A stretch of DNA of 64,000 bases from Rothia endophytica. GTDB taxonomy: Bacteria; Actinomycetota; Actinomycetes; Actinomycetales; Micrococcaceae. Under the pieces are notes generated by a model. That model was not told the origin of the DNA, searched no databases, and was given only the letters and a program-made list of their open reading frames with translations. The stretch covers positions 62,001-126,000 of the forward strand of contig NZ_CAKMSJ010000001.1 of the NCBI RefSeq assembly GCF_928381505.1. The letters run 5' to 3'. The position numbers and the translations under genes were made by a program. Of this stretch, positions 52,476 through 60,379 are shown piece by piece; position 1 is the first letter of the stretch, and each line of letters starts with the position of its first letter.

Positions 52476-53267
52476 CTTTTTAGGGTGAGGCTTATTCAAA
52501 AGTCCTCCCAGCCGCATAAAACACCAACCCCGCACCACCGCAAACACTCGCCCATACACGCTCACCGGCCGCCGGAAACCTGTATGCAAAACACGCCAGG
52601 TCTTGACCTGGGCAATCACCCGCTCCACCACCGATCGCCGTGAATTAATGAACCTGTTCACCACCTTCACATCTGCAGGCATCCTGCGGGCTTTGCTGCG
52701 TCTTACTGGGGTGGCCAGCCCCAACCCGATGTAGCCTTTATCAGCTAAAGTGCTCTCATCAAGATACTTCTGCAGGTCATGATGTTTGAAGGCATAGGCA
52801 TCATGCCTAGCGCCAGGGGCTGGGTCAGTGATGGCCAGCAGTTTCCCGCCCAGGGTGCAAATGACCTGATGGTTGAAACCGACTCGTTTATGCTTACCAG
52901 AAAAGTTTGTTTTTCCTAGTGAACGCCAGTTCCAGGTGGGAATCAGGGTGCCGTCGATAACCAGTGAACCAGGGATCTTCAGGCTGTTTTCTATAGACTG
53001 TTCCAGCGGCCTGAAGACTTTCTCAAGTGCTTTTTCAACGGTGTTGAGGGTCCGTGAGATGGTGGGCTGGGAGGTGCTGAAGATTTCTGCGAGGAGTTCT
53101 TCGGTGAGGTTGTGTCGATGATAAAGCAAGGTCACTTTCAGCGCCTGTGCTAGGGTGAGCGCTGGCGGCCTTCCGCCTAGTTTTGCCCAGGTGATATGAG
53201 AGGTGAGGGCTGTCAGGAGCACGGTGAATTGCTGAGGTGTGAGCCCTGTTGTACGCTGGTGGAGCAA
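52455..53267 (-). CDS. IS5-family transposase (DDE type)
   Basis: The 270-residue product has an N-terminal helix-turn-helix (LAEIFSTSQPTISRTLNTVE, about 62-81) and a DDE domain: LVIDGTLIPT (first Asp), ITDPAPGARHDAYAF (second), LADKGYIGLG, and the Glu in RRSVVERVIAQVK. It resembles the ISL2/IS1031-like branch of IS5. The TTG start has GGAAGAA upstream. The reading frame runs through the left inverted repeat and stops 32 bases outside the element, so the last residues are derived from flanking DNA. Confidence 0.85.
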   Translation of the reverse strand: MLHQRTTGLTPQQFTVLLTALTSHITWAKLGGRPPALTLAQALKVTLLYHRHNLTEELLAEIFSTSQPTISRTLNTVEKALEKVFRPLEQSIENSLKIPGSLVIDGTLIPTWNWRSLGKTNFSGKHKRVGFNHQVICTLGGKLLAITDPAPGARHDAYAFKHHDLQKYLDESTLADKGYIGLGLATPVRRSKARRMPADVKVVNRFINSRRSVVERVIAQVKTWRVLHTGFRRPVSVYGRVFAVVRGWCFMRLGGLLNKPHPKKDRCPHH

Positions 53268-53383
53268 CGGTTCTTCCGGTGGTTTGAGGTTATTTCTGGC
53301 GATTTAACACTCAAGATTGTCCTCCGGTGGGGCCGTTGTCTCTTGGTGGGTGTGGGGTGTGTTCCCACTTTTGAATAAGCCTC
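52487..53383 (-). mobile_element. IS5-type insertion sequence with 17-bp inverted repeats
   Basis: Terminal inverted repeats GAGGCTTATTCAAAAGT (52487-52503) and ACTTTTGAATAAGCCTC (53367-53383) are perfect complements, giving a 897-bp element around the transposase gene. No direct repeat of 2-9 bases is visible at the two ends (left flank ...AGGGT, right flank TATGT...), so the element may have been involved in a rearrangement after insertion. Confidence 0.85.
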
Positions 53384-53635
53384 TATGTGTCACAATTGGT
53401 CGTTTTTGATACAGGCTTGTGGCGATGCTGTCTTTCTCTAGTTGGTTGGTGCGGAGTGCGCCCTTAACTTTAATAAGCATCAAGATCGAGGAGCAGAAGA
53501 CTCCTATGGCGGCAAACCGTCCGGGTGAAGCACTCTTTTCCAAGTGCGCAAGGACGAACACTTTGAGTCACGTAGCTCCAATAATGCGTAAGTGAGCACA
53601 TCCCCCCGGGCATCAACAGTTTCTCCATAAACATA
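53384..53635. other. unassigned DNA between the IS and the tatB terminator
   Basis: Two overlapping plus-strand frames reach stops at 53591 (ending ESRSSNNA) and 53595 (ending HVAPIMRK), and a minus-strand frame covers 53384-53561. None is recognisable, and none has a convincing ribosome site. It may be a remnant of the gene cut by the IS or by the Rhs deletion. Confidence 0.4.
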
Positions 53636-53662
53636 GGGCCCGCACCGTCTCGGTGCGGGCCC
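53636..53662. terminator. terminator of tatB
   Basis: GGGCCCGCACCG (53636-53647) and CGGTGCGGGCCC (53651-53662) make a perfect 12-bp stem with a 3-nt loop, with TTTCTT after on the plus strand. It lies 26 bases after the tatB stop on the minus strand. Confidence 0.85.
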
Positions 53663-53687
53663 TTTCTTCTAAAGAAGTGAGGGGGGC

Positions 53688-54053
53688 TTAGGTTGCCTCG
53701 GCGTCAAAGGGTGCCCAGGCTCCACGGGGCAGGCGGGAGGTCACCGACGCGGCGGGCGCGGCCTCAGCCCTAGCCTCAAGTTCCTTGCGGCGCTCTTCCT
53801 CATCCTCAGCAAAAGCCTCACGCACAATCACGCGGGGGTCATACTGGCGAGGGTCATACTGACGCCAGTTGATGTCGCCCAGATCAGGGCCGAGGGTTTC
53901 TTTGAGGTCGTCTTTAGCGTCAAAGGCCATGCGGCGCACCTGCTTGACGAAATCTTTGAGCTGCTGGGCGTATTCGGGCATGCGTTCAGGCCCGATGACT
54001 ACAAACACCAGGATCGCCAGGATGATGAACTCAAGACCACTAATTCCAAACAC
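53688..54053 (-). CDS. tatB: Sec-independent (Tat) translocase subunit TatB
   Basis: The 121-residue protein has the single N-terminal membrane helix and amphipathic helix of TatA/B: MFGISGLEFIILAILVFVVI, then GPERMPEYAQQLKDFVKQVR. The conserved Pro of the hinge (GPER) and the longer charged C terminus favour TatB. A repeat DPRQYDPR occurs near 68-75. With TatA and TatC encoded elsewhere, it exports folded proteins. The O-methyltransferase gene diverges from it by 102 bases, the order known around Rv1224. Confidence 0.9.
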   Translation of the reverse strand: MFGISGLEFIILAILVFVVIGPERMPEYAQQLKDFVKQVRRMAFDAKDDLKETLGPDLGDINWRQYDPRQYDPRVIVREAFAEDEEERRKELEARAEAAPAASVTSRLPRGAWAPFDAEAT

Positions 54054-54155
54054 ACCACGAGATTACCAGTATTCCCTGGGCAAAATGGGCAAACTTGGGT
54101 ACCGTTCAATAAGATGTTCTCAGAATCATGAAGAGCTAAACGAAGAGGTAGGGCC

Positions 54156-54797
54156 TTGAACACCAACCAACAGATTCGCAGCTGGCGTTACGCTGAAGAG
54201 TTCCCTTATGAGGCGCCAACTCTCACCCAGGCGAGGCAGCAGGCTGAGCGTCAGAGTGCCGCCCCGGTGGCTCCCTCTGTAGCTTCTCTGTTGACTGTTT
54301 TAGCAGCGTCCACCAGCGCGGAGCACGCCGTTGAAATCGGCACCGGTTGCGGTGTCTCGACTGTTGCTCTACTTCTTGGGCTAAGAGAGGGCGCAGCGCT
54401 GACCTCCCTCGATATTGATGCTGCCCATTCCCAGCTCACCCGGGAGCTTCTGGCAGAAGCTGGGCTCGATAAGAATCACCGGGTGCGTATTATTACCGGG
54501 GATGCCACCGATGTGCTCCCCCGTCTTTCGGCAGCCTCTTATGACTTCGCCTTTATCGATGCGGGTACTGACCAGGCTGAGCAGTTCACCTACGATGCCC
54601 TGGCTCTCCTTGAACCCGGTGGTTTGCTGGTGGTTCACGACCCACTGGCAGGTGGTGCTGTTGCTGATCCGGTAGCCCGCGATGCCCGCAGTGTTTCCTT
54701 ACGGCGCCTGCTCACCGATGTGGCCGCCTGCGTGGACGATGTACACGTTTCCTTAGTCTTTGCAGGCAGCGGGCTGTTCCTGATTTACAAAAAGTAG
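54156..54797 (+). CDS. class I SAM-dependent O-methyltransferase
   Basis: The 213-residue protein has the SAM-binding motif AVEIGTGCGVSTVALLLG (about 49-66), LTSLDIDAAHSQL, and the metal-linked FAFIDAGTDQAEQF with the Asp of O-methyltransferase family 3 (catechol/caffeoyl-CoA type). It corresponds to mycobacterial Rv1220c in the tatB neighbourhood. The substrate is not known. TTG 54156 with GAGGTAGGG upstream fits the conserved N terminus; the stop is 1 base before a terminator stem. Confidence 0.86.
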   Translation: MNTNQQIRSWRYAEEFPYEAPTLTQARQQAERQSAAPVAPSVASLLTVLAASTSAEHAVEIGTGCGVSTVALLLGLREGAALTSLDIDAAHSQLTRELLAEAGLDKNHRVRIITGDATDVLPRLSAASYDFAFIDAGTDQAEQFTYDALALLEPGGLLVVHDPLAGGAVADPVARDARSVSLRRLLTDVAACVDDVHVSLVFAGSGLFLIYKK

Positions 54798-54820
54798 ACC
54801 CCGGCGCCAGGCACCGGGGT
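54798..54820. terminator. hairpin between the O-methyltransferase and DUF3117 genes
   Basis: ACCCCGGCGCC at 54798-54808 pairs with GGCACCGGGGT at 54810-54820 with one mismatch. It sits between convergent genes and is followed by GAACTAAAAA on the plus strand. Confidence 0.6.
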
Positions 54821-54849
54821 GAACTAAAAATGAAGGGATTCTAGGAGCT

Positions 54850-55011
54850 CTAGAACTTTTCAACGCATTCGCGAATTGCTTCTACCTCAGCTTCAGAGAG
54901 GTCCAGCACCAGACGGCCACCGCCTTCTACAGGGATGCGCATAACGATGCTGCGGCCTTCACGGACAATTTCAAGCGGGCCCTCGCCAGTGCGGGGTTTC
55001 TGTGCTGCCAT
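54850..55011 (-). CDS. DUF3117 family small protein
   Basis: The 53-residue product, MAAQKPRTGEGPLEIVREGR at the start and LSEAEVEAIRECVEKF at the end, matches DUF3117 (mycobacterial Rv1211-like), a short actinobacterial family of unknown function. GGAGAG is 7 bases upstream of ATG 55011. The in-frame sequence upstream to 55179 is unlike coding DNA and overlaps the mannosyltransferase gene, so the short form is used. Confidence 0.9.
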   Translation of the reverse strand: MAAQKPRTGEGPLEIVREGRSIVMRIPVEGGGRLVLDLSEAEVEAIRECVEKF

Positions 55012-55133
55012 CGATGGTCTCTCCTTTGCGATGCTGTCTATTAAACGCGGCTCTGGGGTGAACCCGCTGTGTGACTCCTTTAATAATAAAGCCTGCGCAC
55101 CTTTTTGTGGGGAAATCAGGTTTTCAGCTCTGT

Positions 55134-56474
55134 TTAGGGCGGGTAGTCGCCCCCGCCGGGTAGCTGTTTCCAGTGCCATAGCCAGCCCACCCAGCCGAAC
55201 TGTAGAGCCGCCCCGCTTAGCACGAGCAACCCACGGTAAGCACGCGAAGACGAGAGTATAACCAGCGGAAGATACAGTGCAAAGAGCGGCAGGAGCAATC
55301 TAAACGTTGAGGACTGAGGGTTAAAGAAAATCAGCATGTACAGCGCATAGCTCCACACCCAGAGCTGCAGGGGCAGGGGCAGACTAGACCGCACGGTGCG
55401 GCTCAGCAGCGCAGTGAAAAAGAGCAGAAGGGCAACGACGAGGACGAGCGGCCCAGCGGCACCCAGATAGTGCTGGCTTTGATGTACCCAGGGCATGAAA
55501 GGCAGAACGTGTTCCCCGCCTGCTCGCCAGGCTGTCTCTGTGGCAGTGTAGGCATCAAATCTGCCGGTGACCAGCCAGGCATGAGCCGGGTGGATAAAGG
55601 CAAAAACGCAGACTATTAGGGCTGAGACCAGCTGCCGGCTGGTAGCGCCGAGAGCCTCTAAGACTGCACCGTGCTGAGGTTTACGGTCTGAATAGTCCCT
55701 AAACCAGCAGACCAGCCACCAGATTCCAACGGCGGCCCCCAGGGGAACCCCCACCGGTCGGGTTAGGGCGGCAAGTAGCGCCGGCACCAGCATCAGAGTG
55801 TAAGAGCCCTGCACCAGGTAGAGAAGGGTCCAGATGAGAAAGAGCAACCCCAGAGACTCGGCATAACCGGTTTGAAGCACAGGGGTCACAGCGCAAAAAC
55901 TGACAGCAGCTACAGCCCACAGGGCGGTGCTGTGCCAGTTACCTTTGTTTATATCTGCTCCGAGAGAGCCGGACGCCCGCTGACAGCAGAGGTGAAAGAG
56001 GCGGTAGAGCAGCCAGGCAGCACCAAAACCAGCCAGCAGGGAAAGAGTAGGCGCTATGGTCTCGTAGGGTAATCCTGTCACTGTCATCAGCGCACGAGTT
56101 AGAAGCGGGTAGAGGGGGTAAAAGGCCCACTCGTTTTGAGCGACCAGCCCGTTAGCGTCCAGAGGGAGGGTCTGCGGGTAACCCTGCTGGGCAATTTTCT
56201 GGTACCAGTCGGCATCCCAAATCATCACGAACTCGCCGTAACGCATAGCGCCCTGCTTCCAGGGGCTGAAGGTCTGCTGCAAACCAACCGTACTGAAAAT
56301 AAACCAGCTGACAATACGGCTGGATAGGTAGACCAGCATGACCTGCACGGCGGCCGGGCACCTGCCGAATTGAAGGGCGAGTCTAAAGGCAGCCCCATTC
56401 AGTTTCAGACACAGGCTGTCCAGGGGCGAAAGCGCAGGGGCAGATTCTTGCCCCTCCGAGCGGTTGACCTGCAT
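55134..56474 (-). CDS. PIG-V/Gpi18-like mannosyltransferase, membrane
   Basis: The 446-residue protein has about 10 hydrophobic segments. The first extracytoplasmic loop has the family's Asp motif, FVMIWDADWYQKIAQQGYP (about 81-99) followed by NEWAFYPLYPLLTRALM (about 113-129), as in eukaryotic PIG-V/Gpi18 and actinobacterial GT-C polyprenyl-phosphate mannosyltransferases. A lipid-linked mannose acceptor in cell-envelope glycolipid synthesis is inferred. The start codon lies directly after the stop of the DivIVA-like gene (TAG ATG), so the two are coupled. Confidence 0.84.
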   Translation of the reverse strand: MQVNRSEGQESAPALSPLDSLCLKLNGAAFRLALQFGRCPAAVQVMLVYLSSRIVSWFIFSTVGLQQTFSPWKQGAMRYGEFVMIWDADWYQKIAQQGYPQTLPLDANGLVAQNEWAFYPLYPLLTRALMTVTGLPYETIAPTLSLLAGFGAAWLLYRLFHLCCQRASGSLGADINKGNWHSTALWAVAAVSFCAVTPVLQTGYAESLGLLFLIWTLLYLVQGSYTLMLVPALLAALTRPVGVPLGAAVGIWWLVCWFRDYSDRKPQHGAVLEALGATSRQLVSALIVCVFAFIHPAHAWLVTGRFDAYTATETAWRAGGEHVLPFMPWVHQSQHYLGAAGPLVLVVALLLFFTALLSRTVRSSLPLPLQLWVWSYALYMLIFFNPQSSTFRLLLPLFALYLPLVILSSSRAYRGLLVLSGAALQFGWVGWLWHWKQLPGGGDYPP

Positions 56475-56834
56475 CTAGGGTCGCTCCGGGGAGGTCTGCC
56501 CAAGGTTTTCAGTTCCATCTGTGGCAGCATCGCTGTCAAGCAGGGAGCGCAGGCGTGCGTTCTCGTCAATGAGTTTAGCCATCACGCCGTCTACCTCATC
56601 TTTGTGGTAGCCAAACAATGAAGTGGAAAAGCGGATACGTTTCAGTTCTTCACTGCGAGGGTGGTCTGAAAGGATCAGGGGCAGCTCCCCTGCCTCCGCG
56701 GCGTCCACACCGTCAGAGCTGAGAGCGTCCAACACCCTGCGCCCCGGCATCAAGCGATCAGTCCCCAGCACCGCGCAGGCAGCTACCACTGTCGCCAGCA
56801 CCAGAAAAGTCAGGCCAACTAAAAGATAATTCAC
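56475..56834 (-). CDS. membrane-anchored DivIVA-domain protein
   Basis: The 119-residue product begins with one membrane segment (NYLLVGLTFLVLATVVAACA, about 2-21) and later has FSTSLFGYHKDEVDGVMAKL followed by IDENARLRSLL, the DivIVA/Wag31 signature of an F-x-x-x-x-G-Y-x-x-x-E-V-D turn followed by a coiled coil. It is much shorter than Wag31. Coupled by zero spacing to the PIG-V-like gene, it might place that enzyme or itself in the growing envelope; inference only. Upstream, 205 bases separate it from the divergent gluA promoter region. Confidence 0.82.
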   Translation of the reverse strand: MNYLLVGLTFLVLATVVAACAVLGTDRLMPGRRVLDALSSDGVDAAEAGELPLILSDHPRSEELKRIRFSTSLFGYHKDEVDGVMAKLIDENARLRSLLDSDAATDGTENLGQTSPERP

Positions 56835-56982
56835 GGTCTCTTCCCACCATCAACGGCTAGCGCTTTACTGTCTGTCACCCAGCCCAAGCGCTTATTACTC
56901 GCTCCACACCCTGTTGTGTAACATTCTGTTTACTTTTCAGGGAGTAAGGTAAAGCACATACACCTTTTTGTCTACACACGTT

Positions 56983-57000
56983 CGGTAGCCCATGCTACCG
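56983..57000 (+). promoter_or_regulatory. hairpin in the gluA leader
   Basis: CGGTAGC (56983-56989) and GCTACCG (56994-57000) form a perfect 7-bp stem-loop about 40 bases before the gluA start. Its role is unknown. The rest of 56835-57039 shows no gene. Confidence 0.4.
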
Positions 57001-57039
57001 GCGAGGCAGTCAATACACCACATAGGGAGGGAAACCCGC

Positions 57040-57783
57040 ATGACTCAAGACGCACTGGTCCAGGTAACCGGGGTCAATAAGTACTTCGGTGACCACCACG
57101 TCCTCAAGAACATCAATCTCGAAGTGGGCAAGGGCGAAGTCATCATTCTGCTCGGCCCCTCGGGCTCCGGCAAGTCTACGCTCTGCCGCACCATCAACCG
57201 TCTGGAGACCATCTCCTCGGGTGACATCAAGATTGACGGCGTCAGCCTGCCTGAGGAAGGCAAAGCTCTGGCTGACCTGCGCGCTGAAGTGGGCATGGTC
57301 TTTCAGTCCTTTAACCTCTTCGCACACAAGTCCATCCTCGATAACGTCACGCTAGGCCCCCGCAAGGTTCGCGGCCTCAGCAAGTCAGAGGCTGAAGAGC
57401 TGGCAATGAGCCTGCTCAAGAAGGTCGGCGTTGATAACCAGGCACACAAGATGCCCGCCCAGCTCTCGGGTGGTCAGCAGCAGCGCGTCGCCATCGCCCG
57501 CGCCCTGGCGATGCAGCCCAAGGTGATGCTCTTTGACGAGCCCACCAGCGCCCTCGACCCCGAAATGGTCAACGAAGTTCTCGACACCATGATCTCTCTA
57601 GCCCGCGAAGGCATGACCATGATCGTAGTAACCCACGAAATGGGCTTCGCTCGCAAGGCAGCTGACCGCATTGTCTTCCTGGCAGACGGTGAAATTGTTG
57701 AAGAATCCACCCCCGACCAGTTCTTCACCAACCCCCAGTCCGACCGTGCCAAGGACTTCCTCGGCAAGATCCTCGGCCACTAG
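57040..57783 (+). CDS. gluA: glutamate/amino-acid ABC transporter ATP-binding protein
   Basis: The 247-residue ATPase has Walker [12 protein letters not shown] (about 35-45), the Q loop [12 protein letters not shown], signature LSGGQQQR, Walker [15 protein letters not shown] and switch VVTHEMGFA. It closely resembles GluA of the corynebacterial glutamate uptake system. ATG 57040 follows GGGAGG and fits the family start MTQDALVQV; an in-frame ATG at 56992 is too early. It heads the four-gene set gluABCD with spacings of 12, 39 and -4 bases. Confidence 0.93.
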   Translation: MTQDALVQVTGVNKYFGDHHVLKNINLEVGKGEVIILLGPSGSGKSTLCRTINRLETISSGDIKIDGVSLPEEGKALADLRAEVGMVFQSFNLFAHKSILDNVTLGPRKVRGLSKSEAEELAMSLLKKVGVDNQAHKMPAQLSGGQQQRVAIARALAMQPKVMLFDEPTSALDPEMVNEVLDTMISLAREGMTMIVVTHEMGFARKAADRIVFLADGEIVEESTPDQFFTNPQSDRAKDFLGKILGH

Positions 57784-57795
57784 GGCAGGTGCACC

Positions 57796-58644
57796 ATGAA
57801 CATTTCACAGCTCAAAGGCAAGGCACTAGCCGCTGCAGCCCTGGCTGCGACCGGCGTCCTCGCCCTTTCAGGGTGCGGCTCTTCATCTGATGGTGAGAGC
57901 ATCCGCATCGGCATCAAGTACGATCAGCCAGGCCTGGGTTACCAGGACGGCCGCGACTACACCGGTTTTGATACGGACGTCGCCCGCTATGTTGCCCAAG
58001 AACTCGGCTATTCAGAGGATCAGATCGAGTGGGTCGAAGCTCCTTCAGCTAACCGCGAGAATATGCTGGTCAACGGGCAGGTCGACATGATTTTTGCGAC
58101 CTACTCCATCTCTGAATCACGCCTCAAAACCGTGGACTTCGCTGGCCCCTACTTCTACGCTGGGCAGGACCTTCTGGTACAGCAGGAGAACACCGATATT
58201 AGCGGCCCTGATTCCCTGGCAGGTAAGAACCTCTGCTCCGTCACCGGTTCTACCTCTGCAAAAAAGATTCAGGATAAGTACTCCTCAACCGTGCAGCTGG
58301 TTCAGCAGAACTCCTACTCTGACTGCGTGGTTGCACTCAACGCCGGCATGGTCGATGCTGTCACCACCGATGACATCATCCTGGCAGGTCTTGGTGCGAC
58401 CAGAGCTAATCAGGGCGAACTGAAGCTGGTGGGCAACACGTTCACCGAAGAACGCTACGGCATTGGCCTGCCCAAGGGCTCGGATCAGTGCGCTGATATC
58501 AACGCAGCCATCAACAAGATGGTAGAAACCGGCGCCTGGGAAGAAGCTGTCGAAAAGAACGTGGGAGCGTCGGGTTATGTCTATGACGCCGAGCTGAACC
58601 CGCCCGTTCTCGATAGTGCCTGCGCCACCGTCCCCGCCCAGTAA
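57796..58644 (+). CDS. gluB: glutamate-binding lipoprotein of ABC transporter
   Basis: The 282-residue solute-binding protein has a lipoprotein signal ending LALSGC-GSS, with Cys27 as the lipid-modified residue. Domains typical of amino-acid binding proteins (SBP family 3) follow: DYTGFDTDVARYVAQELGYS, VNGQVDMIFATYSISESRLK and FAGPYFYAGQDLLV. It would bind glutamate or glutamine outside the membrane and hand it to GluC/GluD. ATG 57796 has GGGCAGG upstream. The overall context supports glutamate, but the exact ligand is not proven. Confidence 0.92.
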   Translation: MNISQLKGKALAAAALAATGVLALSGCGSSSDGESIRIGIKYDQPGLGYQDGRDYTGFDTDVARYVAQELGYSEDQIEWVEAPSANRENMLVNGQVDMIFATYSISESRLKTVDFAGPYFYAGQDLLVQQENTDISGPDSLAGKNLCSVTGSTSAKKIQDKYSSTVQLVQQNSYSDCVVALNAGMVDAVTTDDIILAGLGATRANQGELKLVGNTFTEERYGIGLPKGSDQCADINAAINKMVETGAWEEAVEKNVGASGYVYDAELNPPVLDSACATVPAQ

Positions 58645-58683
58645 ACATTCTCAACACACATTTTCTAGATTTTGGAGGCTTTC

Positions 58684-59367
58684 ATGTCGTTCTCTGAACA
58701 GTTCTCCACGCTCTTTGCCACTTATGACGTTCTCGGAGCGTTCTGGACCAACGTGCAGCTGACCTTCTGGGCAGCTATCGGCTCGTTCGTCCTCGGTTCG
58801 GTGCTGGCACTCATGCGTATCTCCCCGGTGCCTTCGTTGCGCTGGGCGGGCACAGCTTACGTGCACCTGATCCGTAACACTCCTCTGACCATTCTCATGA
58901 CCCTGGCAATTTTGGGCGTGTGGACCCAGTTCCAACTCTCACTGGCTACCAGCTTTGAATGGAACTTCTTTATCTACGCCGTCATCGTTCTTGCGATCTA
59001 CCACGCGGCCTTCGTCTGTGAAGCAATCCGTTCAGGTGTGAACACGGTGCCCGTTGGGCAGGCTGAAGCAGCTCGCGCTATTGGTCTGAGCTTCATGCCG
59101 ACTGCCCGCTATGTCATCTTCCCGCAGGCACTGCGCGGCTCCATTACCCCGCTGGGTAACACCCTAATCGCTCTTGCCAAGAACACCACCGTTGCCACCG
59201 TAGCCTCGGTTGCAGAAGCATCGGGCATGATGAAGTCCATGATTGAGTTCAACTCAGACCTCATTTTCATGATCTTCTTTGTCTTTGCCATGGGCTTTGT
59301 CATCATTGTCGTCCCCATCGGTCTGCTGACCACCTGGGCCTCTCGTAAACTGGCGGTGAAGCGATGA
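58684..59367 (+). CDS. gluC: glutamate ABC transporter permease
   Basis: The 227-residue HisM-type permease has five to six membrane segments and the EAA loop GQAEAARAIGLSFMPTARYV (about 118-137), which contacts the ATPase. GGAGG lies 6 bases before ATG 58684, which is why this start is used rather than an upstream TTG at 58672. YHAAFVCEAIRSGVNTVPVG leads into the loop. It overlaps gluD by four bases (ATGA). Confidence 0.92.
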   Translation: MSFSEQFSTLFATYDVLGAFWTNVQLTFWAAIGSFVLGSVLALMRISPVPSLRWAGTAYVHLIRNTPLTILMTLAILGVWTQFQLSLATSFEWNFFIYAVIVLAIYHAAFVCEAIRSGVNTVPVGQAEAARAIGLSFMPTARYVIFPQALRGSITPLGNTLIALAKNTTVATVASVAEASGMMKSMIEFNSDLIFMIFFVFAMGFVIIVVPIGLLTTWASRKLAVKR

Positions 59368-60278
59368 AACGTATGACCTCAACCTCTGTTCTATTTGACG
59401 TTCCGGGCCCCAAGGCACGTGCCCGTACCCGTATTTTCAATATCATTGCCATTCTGGTGCTGGCAGGTATGCTGGCCTACGTTCTCATGGTGATGGGGCG
59501 CCAGGGGCAGCTTGAAGCCGATAAATGGACCTCACTCTTCTCCGGTAACCTCTGGGTTAACTACATCCTGCCGGCTCTGGGCAAAACCCTGCTGGCCGCA
59601 CTCATTTCAGTTTTTACCTCAGTGATATTTGGTCTCTTCTTCGGCATGGCACGCCTAGCGCCCAATAAATTTATTCGTGGCTTTGGCACCGTGGTGGTCG
59701 AGTTCTTCCGCGCTGTACCGGTGCTGATGATGATGATTTTCTTCTGGCTCTTCCTGGGTCAGTTCACCTTCTTCTCACCCTCCCAGTTGCCTTTCATTGC
59801 CGTCGTTCTGGGCTTGACCCTCTACAACGGCTCGGTGATCGCTGAGTTGCTACGCTCCGGCGTCCACCAGCTGCCTAAGGGCCAGGGTGAAGCAGGGCTG
59901 GCCATCGGTCTAACTCCCTGGGCTGTGCTGACGTCGGTTCTCATGCCCCAGGCGCTCACCGCCATGATGCCCTCCCTGCTCTCACAGTTCGTGGTCATCC
60001 TCAAGGACACCGCCCTGGGTTACATCATCTCCTACCCCGAGCTGCTGGCAGCTGCCCGCCGCTTTGGCTCCGGTGAAGGTAACATCCTGCAGATGTTGCT
60101 GTTGGCTGCTCTCATCTTCGTAGTGATCAACTTCGCTCTCACCCTGCTAGCTGAGTGGCTTTCCCAGTTCTTAAGCTCACGCACCGATGTTGAGATCAAG
60201 CACGCTGACGGTGTGCCCGGCGAGGTCGATAATGCTAGGCCTAAGACTGAAATGATGTTTAAGATCCCTAAGCATTAA
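59364..60278 (+). CDS. gluD: glutamate ABC transporter permease
   Basis: The 304-residue permease is longer than GluC at both ends, as usual for GluD. It has an N-terminal hydrophobic segment (IFNIIAILVLAGMLAYVLMV), the permease core and the EAA loop GQGEAGLAIGLTPWAVLTSV, and a polar C terminus (about 265-304). The start ATG overlaps the gluC stop. With GluA, B and C it forms a complete importer. The terminator at 60299 closes the operon. Confidence 0.92.
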   Translation: MKRMTSTSVLFDVPGPKARARTRIFNIIAILVLAGMLAYVLMVMGRQGQLEADKWTSLFSGNLWVNYILPALGKTLLAALISVFTSVIFGLFFGMARLAPNKFIRGFGTVVVEFFRAVPVLMMMIFFWLFLGQFTFFSPSQLPFIAVVLGLTLYNGSVIAELLRSGVHQLPKGQGEAGLAIGLTPWAVLTSVLMPQALTAMMPSLLSQFVVILKDTALGYIISYPELLAAARRFGSGEGNILQMLLLAALIFVVINFALTLLAEWLSQFLSSRTDVEIKHADGVPGEVDNARPKTEMMFKIPKH

Positions 60279-60298
60279 GGTTCCTTAGTCCCGGTCCG

Positions 60299-60346
60299 TG
60301 AAAAGGTCGGCGGGTCCACCAGATGGTGGGCCCGCCGACCTTTTCA
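60299..60346. terminator. long hairpin between gluD and dapE
   Basis: TGAAAAGGTCGGCGGGTCCACC (60299-60320) pairs with 60325-60346 over 22 bp with one wobble and a 4-nt loop. A and T flanks on both sides make it a likely bidirectional terminator for the convergent genes. Confidence 0.9.
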
Positions 60347-60379
60347 TGGATTGGGCTTTAACCGGTTACAGCTTCTGCC

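Noticed and set aside
56900-56925. ACACCCTGT near gluA as a third copy of the haem operator
   Set aside because: Only 9 bases match, the palindrome is different, and it is about 125 bases from the gluA start, unlike the two hem sites.
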